A DNA stretch of 64,000 bases from Herpetosiphon geysericola (GTDB lineage: Bacteria > Chloroflexota > Chloroflexia > Chloroflexales > Herpetosiphonaceae). The DNA lies in the NCBI RefSeq assembly GCF_001306135.1, contig NZ_LGKP01000019.1:1-64000 (forward strand), given 5' to 3'. Below the pieces are notes generated by a model. It saw only the letters and a program-made list of their open reading frames with translations, was not told the origin of the DNA and made no database searches. Below, in pieces: positions 1 to 8,191 of the stretch (positions are counted from its first letter, which is position 1; each line of letters opens with the position of its first letter). Position numbers and translations under genes: made by a program.

Positions 1-111
1 CGGATTCCGCAGATGCGGCGGCTGTTTGGGGCATCCACGACGCGACGACCGCACCAAGCATCCGCCGCCGTCGCGTGGTTCGCCGCATGGAATCGTGCAT
101 TGGAGGCTTAA
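1..111 (+). CDS. possible C-terminal end of an unidentified gene (partial)
   Basis: Frame 1 is open from the window edge for 36 codons and stops with TAA at 109-111, giving an Arg- and Ala-rich tail that ends WNRALEA. No family can be recognised from so little. The reverse strand also has a short open frame starting near 77 that reads like a basic, signal-like N-terminus running off the edge, so the strand is uncertain. The composition is more GC-rich than the following DNA, which starts the repeat mosaic, and this supports a gene boundary near 111. Confidence 0.35.
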   Translation, partial: RIPQMRRLFGASTTRRPHQASAAVAWFAAWNRALEA

Positions 112-365
112 GTTACCACCTATGGGGATCAGGGGTTAGGAGCAAGGGGTCGGCGTAAAGGCAGAAGGCAAAAGTCAAAATAGCCGCTGAAACCACGAAG
201 GGCGTGAAGAACGCGAAGTACATTTTAGCCACAGATTGCACAGATTGTTTTGATTATCTTCCCAATAGCTCAAAGCCTAGAGCCAACAACCCTGATCCCT
301 AATCTCCAACAACCGATCCCCATGCCCTATGTTCTATGCTCTCTGTTCTATGTTCTTTAACACAT
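112..365. repeat. intergenic mosaic of short degenerate repeats
   Basis: No gene is seen between 112 and 459. The stretch carries modules found all over the window: a gggatcaggggttag type, an aaggcagaaggcaaaagtc type, a ccacgaagg/cgcgaag type, the module agccacagattgcacagatt, and a ctatgttctatg type near 325-357. Bases 366-459 show nothing clear. Confidence 0.7.
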
Positions 366-459
366 GGCCAAAGGACATTTTGTCCCTTGACGTTGGACTA
401 GAATCCATTCAGCTATCGCGTTGCGACCAATGTCGCTTTGTAGAAATGGATGGATTCAC

Positions 460-1260
460 ATGGCAAAGCCAACGATTGTATTAATTCACGGTTTATTTGT
501 TACCAAACACTCATGGCAACCCTGGGTCGAACACTACCAAGCTAAAGGCTATACAGTCTTAGCTCCTGCTTGGCCAGGCCGCGATCATAGCGTAGCTGCA
601 TTGCAACAACGGGCCAATGACCCCGCCTTGGCACAGCACGATTTGCGCGAAAGTATCGATGTTCATGCGCAATTTGTGCAAAGCCTGCCCGAAAAACCAA
701 TTGTCATTGGCCACTCAATGGGCGGCCTGATTACCCAAATTCTGGCGAATCGCCAGTTGATCAGCGCTGGGGTGGCGATCGATTCTGCACCGCCGCAGGG
801 CGTGATTAGCACCAAATGGTCGTTTATCAAATCGGCCTTGCCGATGATCAACCCTTTGCGTTCAGCAAGCAAGCCCTACACGATGCCATTTGAGCATTTT
901 CAATATACGTTTGTTAATGGCATGCCTTTGGCTGAGCAACAGGCAATTTATCAAAGCCAAGTTGTGCCCGAGTCGCTCAAAAACTTGCGCCAATCGTTGA
1001 CCAGCGTGAGCAAGGTTGATTTCAAGGCCGATCATGCGCCGCTGCTTTTGATTGCTGGCGAAATCGACCAGATTATTCCTGCCTCGCTGAATTACAGCAA
1101 CTATCGTAAATATCGCCATAGCCGATCGTTGACCGATTTCAAGCAATTTGCTGGGCGCAACCACTACCTTGTGGGCCAGCCAAACTGGCAAGAAGTGGCC
1201 GATTATGTACTCAATTGGGTTGAAACTAAGGCTTTGGCGCAGCAAGCAGTTGCGCAATAA
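460..1260 (+). CDS. alpha/beta hydrolase
   Basis: A 266-residue alpha/beta hydrolase, probably a cytosolic esterase or lipase-like enzyme whose substrate cannot be told. The sequence shows the oxyanion-hole HG near residue 10, the nucleophile elbow GHSMGG with Ser86, an acid at Asp203 in the GEIDQIIP stretch, and a likely catalytic His235 in GRNHY. The frame opens further upstream at a TTG (421), but the ATG at 460 sits directly before the conserved first strand (KPTIVLIHG) and is the better start. No signal peptide is evident. A strong hairpin follows, so it is probably transcribed alone. Confidence 0.85.
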   Translation: MAKPTIVLIHGLFVTKHSWQPWVEHYQAKGYTVLAPAWPGRDHSVAALQQRANDPALAQHDLRESIDVHAQFVQSLPEKPIVIGHSMGGLITQILANRQLISAGVAIDSAPPQGVISTKWSFIKSALPMINPLRSASKPYTMPFEHFQYTFVNGMPLAEQQAIYQSQVVPESLKNLRQSLTSVSKVDFKADHAPLLLIAGEIDQIIPASLNYSNYRKYRHSRSLTDFKQFAGRNHYLVGQPNWQEVADYVLNWVETKALAQQAVAQ

Positions 1261-1266
1261 AAAGCA

Positions 1267-1304
1267 GCCAAGCATGGGTTGCTCGCAGCAAGCCCATGCT
1301 TGGC
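1267..1304 (+). terminator. hairpin terminator after the hydrolase gene
   Basis: Arms 1267-1283 and 1287-1304 pair over about 17 bp with one bulged base and a 3-nt loop. Only a weak A/T tail (catttaa) follows, so it is terminator-like rather than a textbook intrinsic terminator. Confidence 0.55.
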
Positions 1305-1398
1305 ATTTAAGCTGATTCTGCTGAAACGGAGTGTGGATCGCAGTCGAAAAGACATAATGGTGGTAAGCTAAGGGTTAATCAATCGAGATGAGGTTGCG

Positions 1399-2181
1399 AT
1401 GATTGAACAACGACCCTTAGCCGAACTTGCCAACGATCGTCGTTTTCCGCCTGATCCCCAATTTGGCTTGGTCTACGCCGCGCTGGCTGCTGGCAATTCG
1501 CAAGGCAGCTATTGGCATGCCGCAACGTGGAGCAGTTGTTGGGATCAAGCCAATAATGTGCTGTATTTGGCGGGCGATCGCGCGCTTGATCACGCTGAAT
1601 TTAATCAACACTGGCTGCAAACAGTCGTTCCAGCCATGCCAGCGCGCCATGTGATCAAATTGCGGTTGTTGCGCAATAGCCAGCTTGAATTGAGCGATTT
1701 GCTTAGCCCCTACCAAGCCCAACCAAGCAGCAGTTATTTCTTTCGCGATTACCAGCAAACACTTGCTAATAATCAATTGGCGAGCCAATTTGCGCTGCGC
1801 CAGCTCGATGCTGAACTCTTGCAACTGCCAAGTGCGCAGCCAATTATCCAAGAAATTAGCTGGATGTGGCCGAGCCTTGAGCGATTTTTAAGCAATGGCT
1901 TAGGCTTAGCAATCTGTGGTAAGCAAACCATTGTCGCTTGGTGCACCGCCGAATATCTGAGCGCTGACCGCTGTGGTTTAGGCATTGAAACTGTGGAAGC
2001 CTATCAAAAGCAAGGCCTCGGATTTCACTTAGCAACTGCTATGCTTGCTGCTTGTCGTCAGCGTGGGCTGCAAGCTCATTGGGAATGTTCGAGCAAAAAT
2101 CTTGCTTCGTATCGACTTGCCCAAAAGCTTGGCTTGCAGCAACAGCCTGGCTTAATTAGCTATGGCTTGGTTTGGCTCTAG
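1399..2181 (+). CDS. GNAT family N-acetyltransferase
   Basis: A 260-residue protein with a C-terminal GNAT fold. Around residues 190-250 it reads as a GNAT core: the acetyl-CoA-binding turn is represented by YQKQGLGFHLATAML, and it is followed by a strand (LQAHWECSSKN) and the typical ASYRLAQKLGL helix. The N-terminal 150 residues are diverged, as in the two-lobed GNAT_acetyltran type. The ATG follows GAGG with 5-nt spacing. Its TAG stop overlaps the stop of the convergent next gene in a shared CTAG. The substrate is unknown. Confidence 0.75.
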   Translation: MIEQRPLAELANDRRFPPDPQFGLVYAALAAGNSQGSYWHAATWSSCWDQANNVLYLAGDRALDHAEFNQHWLQTVVPAMPARHVIKLRLLRNSQLELSDLLSPYQAQPSSSYFFRDYQQTLANNQLASQFALRQLDAELLQLPSAQPIIQEISWMWPSLERFLSNGLGLAICGKQTIVAWCTAEYLSADRCGLGIETVEAYQKQGLGFHLATAMLAACRQRGLQAHWECSSKNLASYRLAQKLGLQQQPGLISYGLVWL

Positions 2182-2720
2182 CCAGCTTTTGGCAAGGCTT
2201 GCAACACGCTTGACCACTCTGGGTAGCGATAAATTGGGTTGGCAACATGGTGATAGACGACTTCGCCTGTGCGATTGATCGCGACCGTGCCGCCGAGCCG
2301 GCGCATTGAGCCAGAGCCATTCAACAACTCCATGCCGCCAACCAACAGCCGTGCTTGGCGAATCAGCACTTGTGGCGAGAGCACTTCAAACCACGAACCT
2401 TCGCCAATATCGAAATAATCGTACACTTGCAAGCTTTGGTCGATATAAATTGGGAAAGGAATTTTATACATCGAACGGAAACGCGACACTAATTCGGCGT
2501 TGCCCATCATCAGCACTGCAACCTGCCAACCAGCTTTTGCGAAATCAGCAGCATGATCGCGCAGCTTCAAGAGGGTTTGGCGGCAAATGCCACAGCCAAT
2601 ATTGCGCATAAAAAAGATCAAAACTGGTTTATCGTGCCAGAGTTGTTCAAACTCTACTCGTTCGCCTGTTTCATCTAAGATCCATAAATCAACCATTGAT
2701 GTTGTTGCTGTTGCTGTCAT
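2178..2720 (-). CDS. peroxiredoxin-like (PRXL2/AhpC-TSA_2) thioredoxin-fold protein, copy 1
   Basis: A 180-residue thioredoxin-fold protein with the redox motif GCGIC (Cys43 and Cys46) after the strand VLIFFMRN, as in the PRXL2-like AhpC/TSA family. These are thought to act as thiol reductases or peroxide-handling proteins, but the true substrate here is unknown. The C-terminus ends in a stretch HHVANPIYRYPEW that is almost identical in the next gene upstream, so the two arose by tandem duplication. The ATG at 2720 has AGGA nearby. The stop overlaps the convergent GNAT gene. Confidence 0.8.
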   Translation of the reverse strand: MTATATTSMVDLWILDETGERVEFEQLWHDKPVLIFFMRNIGCGICRQTLLKLRDHAADFAKAGWQVAVLMMGNAELVSRFRSMYKIPFPIYIDQSLQVYDYFDIGEGSWFEVLSPQVLIRQARLLVGGMELLNGSGSMRRLGGTVAINRTGEVVYHHVANPIYRYPEWSSVLQALPKAG

Positions 2721-2794
2721 AATCGTATCCTAGCGCTCCACATATTCACTATCTAACCCTACGTGTAGCAAGCGCTAAAAGGATGTATCCAGAA

Positions 2795-3349
2795 TTAAGC
2801 AGCAGGTTGTTGGGGCTGTTCCAACAGCTGCAAAACGTCTTCCCAAGGCGGGTAGCGATGAATTGGGTTGGCAACATGGTGAAAGGCAATTTCTGCTTGG
2901 GGATTGAGCAGCACGATTCCGCCAAGGCGGCGAATTGATTCGGCAGCAAGATTGACTGATGAAGGAATGCCTTTGAACGCTAGCAGCAGTTGGCGGGCTA
3001 AAACATGCGGTCCGGCGACCGTCCAGAGCGAGCCTTGGCCAATTTCAAAGGCCTCGTAAACCTGTTGCTTGGGGTCGGAATAGACGGCAAATGGCAGTTG
3101 GTTGAGCTGGCGAAAGCCCTTGGCCATTGCTGTATCGCCCATCGTAATAATTGCAATTTCGCAATCGGCGTTTGCAAAGCGCTGTTGGTAATCGCGCAAT
3201 CGAGCGAGCTGTTGGCGGCACAGGCCACAGCCAAGATGGCGCATCAGCATTAACAGCATTGAACGCTGCTGATAGCGTTGTAGCAAATCTACCTGCTGAT
3301 CGGTTTCATCAATGACCAACAAACTGCGCTCAATCGATTGTCCAAGCAT
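2795..3349 (-). CDS. peroxiredoxin-like (PRXL2/AhpC-TSA_2) thioredoxin-fold protein, copy 2
   Basis: A 184-residue paralogue of the gene at 2178-2720. It keeps the two-cysteine motif GCGLC (Cys41, Cys44) and the C-terminal signature HHVANPIHRYPPW. The two genes are in tandem on the same strand with 74 bp between them and are probably co-transcribed, this copy first. The cytosolic redox role is inferred from the family. The middle of the protein is clearly diverged from copy 1, so this is an old duplication, not a recent one. Confidence 0.8.
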   Translation of the reverse strand: MLGQSIERSLLVIDETDQQVDLLQRYQQRSMLLMLMRHLGCGLCRQQLARLRDYQQRFANADCEIAIITMGDTAMAKGFRQLNQLPFAVYSDPKQQVYEAFEIGQGSLWTVAGPHVLARQLLLAFKGIPSSVNLAAESIRRLGGIVLLNPQAEIAFHHVANPIHRYPPWEDVLQLLEQPQQPAA

Positions 3350-3429
3350 ACGCCACCCAATTCTTGCTAAAAAGAAAACTGCATCGACCTCTATTCGTTG
3401 AAACCGAGCAAGGTAGATGCAGGTTTGCT

Positions 3430-3714
3430 TTAGCTATTGGATGTTGATTCGTTGTGCAGCCGTTGTTCGGCGATTTTGCGCAGCCCGCTTGCAGCCCGCC
3501 AAATAACCACTACCAAAGCAATTGTAATCAGCAACCAGATGGCCCATATCACCAGACCATAATTACTTTGACCTGCGGTAAAAGCCAATAATGGCAAGAC
3601 ACACATTGTTGGCGAAAAAAGCATGGCTAAAGCGATCGAACGGCGTAATTTGCGCTCTTCGGGGCTTAAGTTGGCACGATTGAGCGAACGTGATTGCTGG
3701 TCTGACGGTTGCAT
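3430..3714 (-). CDS. small membrane protein, two predicted TM segments
   Basis: A 94-residue protein not recognised as a named family. A polar, basic N-terminus (about 30 residues) is followed by two hydrophobic segments, about 28-47 and 53-72, and a short basic tail, so it should be an inner-membrane hairpin with both ends inside. The frame extends upstream to 3831 but that would run into the preceding gene. The ATG at 3714 has AAGGA correctly placed and lies 14 bp after the stop of the large membrane protein gene, so the two are likely an operon. Confidence 0.6.
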   Translation of the reverse strand: MQPSDQQSRSLNRANLSPEERKLRRSIALAMLFSPTMCVLPLLAFTAGQSNYGLVIWAIWLLITIALVVVIWRAASGLRKIAEQRLHNESTSNS

Positions 3715-3728
3715 GCGCGTTCCTTGTA

Positions 3729-5243
3729 CTAATTGGTTGCAGGACAGCTCACTGGTTGGTTGCTTGCTTGCGCGGCTTGGGCAGTACGCTTGAAAATCAA
3801 GCTTTGTTGATCGGCGTAAAGCTCTTGCCACGCAGGATTGGTTTGTACAGCCCGCACCAGATCGTTGCCCAGCTCGCGATCTATTAAGATTGTATCAAGC
3901 GAATACTTGGCGAGGAGGCGTTCCCAATCCTTGCCAGCCATAATGCAGCTATATTCATTCCATTGCTCACGAGGGTAGAGCTCAACCCGTGGGTCGATAA
4001 AAACTGGCAGTTGCTCGCCTGCTTTCCAAATCAAATAGCTGCCATAGCCCATATCGTTAAAGTAGGCTTGGTTTGGCTGGTTGGCTTGCAGAAATTCGAC
4101 CGCCTGAATTGGGGTTGAACCACTGGCTAATTCGGCATGGGTCAGATTGCCCGTTGCGCCATTCAAGGCCTCAGGTAGCGGCAGCCAAATCCGAATGATC
4201 GGCTGCACGAGCAAGCCAATGACGGCACATGCAATGGCTAATACGGCCACTGCTTTGGGCGCAGCAGGATTGCGCTTGATCAATTTTAAACGGCCTCGTC
4301 GCACCAAAGCTTCGGCAATAATTGGCCCAGCGACCATGCCAAACCAAATTTGATAGTGAGCACCAGTTAATGTTAATAGGGCCAGCACGCTGATAATCAA
4401 CAAATCGGCGCTGCGCATCTTTTGCCAAATTACCAATAAGGTTACTACCGCAACCAGTAGCACTGCTAGCATTAATTGCGAAACAGGATTGCTGAGGGTT
4501 GTTAATGGCGATGCTTGCTCGCTCAGTACTGCTGGGCTAAACAGAGCAGTTAGCATGCTCCAGCCTTCAACCCAAACTCCCCAGCCGCGCGGATTGATCA
4601 AACTTGTTGCCAACATTACGCCGCTAGCAATCCATAATGCGCGCATCGTTGGGTAAATTGGGGCATCAGGGTGGTCGCGGCGACGATCAAGCATTGCGCC
4701 AAGTGCAGCTATGCCAACCAACAGTGGCCCAAGCGTGAACGAACTGTGGAGATTGACCCACAGGATTTCAATCAAGGGCAATGCCGATAAGGCTTTGATT
4801 GACCAACGTTCGGTAGCGACTTCGCTGATAATCACAAATGTTGCGGCGAAAAGCAGCCAAGCAAACATCTGTGGGCGTACCTGCCAGCTATCAAATGCCA
4901 CAATCACGCTGAAGAGAATTCCAAGCAATGCTGCGCGGCTATTGCCCTTGACGCGGCGCAAACAGTGCCAGAGGAGCAAGCCATAGCTGCTGATTAACAA
5001 GAGATTGCGCAGTTGTAAGTTTGCTACCAAATCGCCAAGCTGATAAAGCCACGAAAACACGACTTCCGCCAGCCAACTTTGATAGAAAAATGGCGTATTG
5101 GCTTGCGTGGCAGAAAAGATCCCATTCTGGGGAATAGTGCCAGTTTGGCGAATCAGATCGCCAATTTTAAGCTGCCACCAGAAATCCTCTGGAGTAACCA
5201 ACCATAAACTGCCGCCAGCCATCGCGAGGGCGAAAAAGAGCAA
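3729..5243 (-). CDS. polytopic membrane protein with C-terminal extracytoplasmic domain
   Basis: A membrane protein of about 504 residues with roughly ten hydrophobic segments followed by a soluble C-terminal domain (about 385-490) containing FNDMGYGSYLIWK and FIDPRVELYPREQW. This pattern recurs in uncharacterised bacterial membrane proteins related in layout to glycosyltransferase-C/oligosaccharyl types, but I cannot assign a reaction. The only conventional start codon after the upstream stop is a TTG at 5243. A strong AAAGGAG sits further upstream at about 5289-5295, six bases before an in-frame ATC at 5282, so translation may begin there. Confidence 0.7.
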   Translation of the reverse strand: MLFFALAMAGGSLWLVTPEDFWWQLKIGDLIRQTGTIPQNGIFSATQANTPFFYQSWLAEVVFSWLYQLGDLVANLQLRNLLLISSYGLLLWHCLRRVKGNSRAALLGILFSVIVAFDSWQVRPQMFAWLLFAATFVIISEVATERWSIKALSALPLIEILWVNLHSSFTLGPLLVGIAALGAMLDRRRDHPDAPIYPTMRALWIASGVMLATSLINPRGWGVWVEGWSMLTALFSPAVLSEQASPLTTLSNPVSQLMLAVLLVAVVTLLVIWQKMRSADLLIISVLALLTLTGAHYQIWFGMVAGPIIAEALVRRGRLKLIKRNPAAPKAVAVLAIACAVIGLLVQPIIRIWLPLPEALNGATGNLTHAELASGSTPIQAVEFLQANQPNQAYFNDMGYGSYLIWKAGEQLPVFIDPRVELYPREQWNEYSCIMAGKDWERLLAKYSLDTILIDRELGNDLVRAVQTNPAWQELYADQQSLIFKRTAQAAQASNQPVSCPATN

Positions 5244-5344
5244 TGGCCACCAATTGGGCGAAGACCAAGCTATGCGTCGGATAGGTTGCTCCTTTCTCTA
5301 AGGATGCTGAATGCTAGCTGGATTTTAGCATAGTTTGTTAAATG

Positions 5345-5377
5345 CCAAACACTGCTTGAAGCTCAAGCAGTGTTTGG
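5345..5377 (-). terminator. hairpin terminator downstream of the RG-repeat/coiled-coil operon
   Basis: A perfect 15-bp stem (5345-5359 with 5363-5377) and 3-nt loop lies just after the stop of the 86-residue gene on the minus strand. The 3' flank on that strand is catttaac, similar to the hairpin at 1267. Confidence 0.6.
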
Positions 5378-5398
5378 TGCTTTGGAATCAATGATGAA

Positions 5399-5659
5399 TT
5401 AAGCTTGGAGACTGGCTGCCAATTGCGCGAAGAGCACATCTTGACGTGCTAATTCAGCACGCAGTTGAATTTCGGCGTGGGCGGTTTGCAATGCACGTTC
5501 GCGGGCTTGACGGGCCAAATCTGGCTCATCACAGCGTTTTGCGAGCGCAATTCGTTCAAGCCAACGTTGCGATTCAGCGGCGTAGCGTTGTGCTTGACGC
5601 CGAGTGCGATCACGTTCAACTGCCAATTGGAGATAGGCCTGTTTAAGCTTGTTCATCAC
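5399..5659 (-). CDS. small coiled-coil protein (PspA-like stretch)
   Basis: An 86-residue, almost wholly helical, Arg/Ala/Gln-rich protein. The middle ([20 protein letters not shown]) resembles the repeat region of PspA/IM30 coiled coils, but the protein is far shorter than PspA (about 220 residues) and I treat that only as a resemblance. Its start (ATG at 5659 or 5656) overlaps the 3' end of the pseudouridine synthase gene by 14-17 bp in another frame, so translation is probably coupled to it. The function is unknown. Confidence 0.6.
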   Translation of the reverse strand: MMNKLKQAYLQLAVERDRTRRQAQRYAAESQRWLERIALAKRCDEPDLARQARERALQTAHAEIQLRAELARQDVLFAQLAASLQA

Positions 5660-7049
5660 CGCTTGCCTTTTTTAACCGCCGAACGACGCGCATACGGCGT
5701 GCTGGTTGAGCTGATTGTTCAGCGCTTGGCGCTGGCGTAGGTGCTGGGTTATTGCGCGCAGTAATTGGCCCACGATCAGCAATATTTTCGCGGGGGGCTT
5801 GATCACGGCGTGGAGCTTGATCGCGGCGCGGCGCTGAGCGATCATCAAAGCCACGGCGGTCGTCACGGCCACGGTTATCAAAACCACGGCGATCATCGCG
5901 GCCACGGTTATCAAAACCACGGCGGTCGAACGAGCCTTGATTATTTGAGCGGCGGCCGCCACCAAAGGTATTTTTAGGTCGATCATCACCCCGATGGGCA
6001 CGATCAAGCGCTAAGCCGCGCTCGCCACGTGGGCGATCATCGAAAAATTCTTCTCGCCGATTGGTGCGATCGAAGCCACTTGCATCACGGCGTGGGCCGC
6101 GTTCGCCAAAGCCGCCGCCTTCACGACGAGGGCCGCGTTCGCCAAAGCCGCCACCTTCACGACGAGGGCCGCGCTCGCCAAAGCCGCCGCCTTCACGGCG
6201 AGGGCCGCGTTCGCCAAAACCACCACCTTCACGACGAGGGCCGCGCTCGCCAAAGCCGCCGCCTTCGCGACGAGGGCCGCGTTCGCCGAAACCGCCGCCT
6301 TCACGACGAGGGCCGCGTTCGCCGAAACCGCCACCTTCACGACGAGGGCCGCGTTCGCCAAAACCACCACCTTCATGGCGTGGGCCGCGTTCGCCGAAAC
6401 CACCACCTTCACGGCGTGGGCCACGGTCGCCAAAACCGCCGCCTTCACGGCGTGGGCCGCGTTCGCCAAAGCCGCCACCTTCACGACGAGGACCACGGTC
6501 GCCGAAATCGCCACCATCACGGCGTGGGCCGCGTTCGCCGAAATCGCCACCTTCGCGGCGAGGACCACGGTCGCCGAAGCCGCCGCCATCACGACGAGGA
6601 CCACGGTCGCTAAATCCACCTTCACGGCGAGGGCCACGGTCGCCGAAATCGCCACCTTCACGGCGTGGGCCACGGTCGCTAAAGCCGCCGCCATCACGGC
6701 GAGGGCCACGGTCACCAAAATCGCCACCATCGCGGCGAGGGCCACGGTCGCTAAAGCCGCCGCCATCACGACGAGGACCACGGTCGCTAAATCCACCTTC
6801 GCGGCGGGGGCCACGGTCGCCAAAATCGCCGCCTTCACGGCGCGGGCCACGGTCGCTAAATCCACCTTCACGGCGCGGGCCGCGTTCGCCAAAGCCACCT
6901 TCGCGGCGGGGGCCACGGTCGCCAGGGCTGCCACCATCACGGCGGGGGCCACGGTCGCTAAATCCACCTTCGCGGCGAGGTTCTGGGCGACGGCTTGGGC
7001 GATCTGAGTTAGCGCGTTCTTCTTCGATTGAGAAATCTTCAAATGACAT
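5643..7049 (-). other. possible internal translation start giving a tail-only RG-repeat protein (468 residues)
   Basis: Codon 293 of the pseudouridine synthase frame is an ATG (7049) preceded by AGGA with a 7-nt gap, a better ribosome-binding site than most in this window. The encoded segment begins [11 protein letters not shown], a typical acidic N-terminus, exactly where the enzyme domain and linker end and the repeats begin. This could be a relic of gene fusion or a true second start. Sequence alone cannot tell. Confidence 0.4.
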
Positions 7050-7925
7050 TGTATTTTCCTGTGAAGTAAAGTGAGGCGCTCGTTGTAAGCGCGGTTCAAC
7101 ATCAGCCCGACGTTCTACCAACTGTCCAGACCGATCAATGCGGCGCACTTGGCGGCGCTGTTTGCCACCCTCGGCGTTCTCTTGTGGGCGGACTGGAGTC
7201 CAAGCTTTGCTTTGCTTGCCGTGCATGCGCAAGCGATCGATTTCGGTTGGCGTTAATGCACGCCATTCACCTGGTTTTAATTCACCTAAACTGAGCGGGC
7301 CTTCGCGCAAGCGGATCAAGCGGCGTACTTCGAGGCCAAGGGCTTCGGCCACGCGGCGAATTTGGCGGTTGCGGCCTTCGTGAATAACCACCCGAACCCA
7401 TGTCCCATCGGGCGTTTCATTCAACATTTCGATCCAAGCGGGTGCGGTTTTGCCATCGTCGAGTTCAACCCCATTGCGCCATTCGCGCAACTGCTCGACT
7501 GATGGAGTCTGGTTCAACAAGGCCTGATATTCTTTTTCGACTTCAAACGATGGGTGGGTTAAACGAAAGGTCAAATCGCCATCATCGGTCATTAACAATA
7601 GCCCTTCGCTATCGTAATCGAGGCGACCTACAGGGAATAAACGATTGTGTGATTTAATCAAATCGGCGACTGTTTGGCGGCCTTCAGGGTCACTGAGCGT
7701 GGTCATGACGCTGCTTGGTTTGTTCAATAAGACGTAATGAAGCTCGGTTGGCGGGGTAATTCGTTCGCCATCAACTCGAATGTCATCTTTATCGGGGTCG
7801 ATCTGGGTTCCTAATTCGCGTTGAACGCGCCCATTAACCGATACGCGTCCAGCCAACATCAAATCTTCGCAAGCCCGACGTGAATCTACGCCGGCCCGCG
7901 CCAAAAACTTATGTAAACGTTCCAT
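5643..7925 (-). CDS. RluB/RsuA-type pseudouridine synthase with long RG-rich repeat tail
   Basis: A 760-residue protein, about three times the normal length of this family. Residues 1-60 form an S4 RNA-binding domain ([17 protein letters not shown]). Residues 62-240 form the RluB/RsuA pseudouridine synthase, with catalytic Asp103 in [12 protein letters not shown]; the family isomerises uridine in rRNA. From about 305 to 620 there are some 25 units of the form [12 protein letters not shown], then a second repeat type ([10 protein letters not shown]) and a basic C-terminus. RG-rich tails bind RNA in other proteins. The start at 7925 is chosen because the S4 domain begins there. An in-frame ATG at 7049 with AGGA could give a tail-only product. 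Confidence 0.85.
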   Translation of the reverse strand: MERLHKFLARAGVDSRRACEDLMLAGRVSVNGRVQRELGTQIDPDKDDIRVDGERITPPTELHYVLLNKPSSVMTTLSDPEGRQTVADLIKSHNRLFPVGRLDYDSEGLLLMTDDGDLTFRLTHPSFEVEKEYQALLNQTPSVEQLREWRNGVELDDGKTAPAWIEMLNETPDGTWVRVVIHEGRNRQIRRVAEALGLEVRRLIRLREGPLSLGELKPGEWRALTPTEIDRLRMHGKQSKAWTPVRPQENAEGGKQRRQVRRIDRSGQLVERRADVEPRLQRAPHFTSQENTMSFEDFSIEEERANSDRPSRRPEPRREGGFSDRGPRRDGGSPGDRGPRREGGFGERGPRREGGFSDRGPRREGGDFGDRGPRREGGFSDRGPRRDGGGFSDRGPRRDGGDFGDRGPRRDGGGFSDRGPRREGGDFGDRGPRREGGFSDRGPRRDGGGFGDRGPRREGGDFGERGPRRDGGDFGDRGPRREGGGFGERGPRREGGGFGDRGPRREGGGFGERGPRHEGGGFGERGPRREGGGFGERGPRREGGGFGERGPRREGGGFGERGPRREGGGFGERGPRREGGGFGERGPRREGGGFGERGPRREGGGFGERGPRRDASGFDRTNRREEFFDDRPRGERGLALDRAHRGDDRPKNTFGGGRRSNNQGSFDRRGFDNRGRDDRRGFDNRGRDDRRGFDDRSAPRRDQAPRRDQAPRENIADRGPITARNNPAPTPAPSAEQSAQPARRMRVVRRLKKASGDEQA
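6085..7000 (-). repeat. coding minisatellite, about 25 units of mostly 36 bp
   Basis: Tandem degenerate units of 33-36 bp encode (D/E)RGPRR(D/E)GG(G)F(G/S). Units nearest the 3' end of the gene (about 6090-6420) are the most uniform; those toward 7000 vary more in length and in Asp/Glu. Because unit lengths are multiples of three, long spurious open frames appear on both strands. Confidence 0.9.
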
Positions 7926-8074
7926 TATTACTCCACAGGTCGTGGTTCTTACTGTTGGGGTCGTCAGTGCATGCTTGAATGATCGGGAGTACAGCGGACA
8001 TCCGAACGATAATACGTGCATCAAGCGACGAGGTTCTTCACAGTGGTAGTGCCTCCTAACGGCACCTTTGGGCC

Positions 8075-8105
8075 ATTATAACATAGCTTTGGGCAAAATA
8101 CGCAA
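8075..8105 (-). promoter_or_regulatory. candidate promoter for the pseudouridine synthase gene
   Basis: On the minus strand a perfect TATAAT (8075-8080) is preceded by TTGCGT (8100-8105) with a long 19-nt spacer. The predicted leader is about 140 nt and contains a small hairpin GTGCC/GGCAC around 8050-8066. Confidence 0.5.
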
Positions 8106-8130
8106 GTTTTTTGTTAAATGCTTAAAAGCA

Positions 8131-8175
8131 GCAACTGTTGGCCCAATCTCTAGCAGATTGCGCGCCAACAGTTGC
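8131..8175 (-). terminator. terminator of the LVIVD-repeat protein gene
   Basis: A 12-bp outer stem (8131-8142 with 8164-8175) and a 6-bp inner stem (8144-8149 with 8155-8160) form one long hairpin just after the stop at 8192. On the minus strand it is followed by TGCTTTTAAG and, further on, an A-rich stretch. Confidence 0.6.
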
Positions 8176-8191
8176 TTATCGAGCTAGGAAT

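Noticed and set aside
6085-7000. Regular direct repeats that might suggest a CRISPR array
   Set aside because: Units are in frame, degenerate, contiguous without spacers, and encode protein.
6061-7074. 337-codon open frame opposite the RG repeats (Ser-Arg-Pro-Lys repeats)
   Set aside because: It is the antisense of a repeat whose unit length is a multiple of three; no start site of its own, and the real gene is on the other strand.
6011-7102. 363-codon minus-strand frame rich in Ala/Val over the same repeats
   Set aside because: A frame-shifted shadow of the RG repeat region with no ribosome-binding site or domain.
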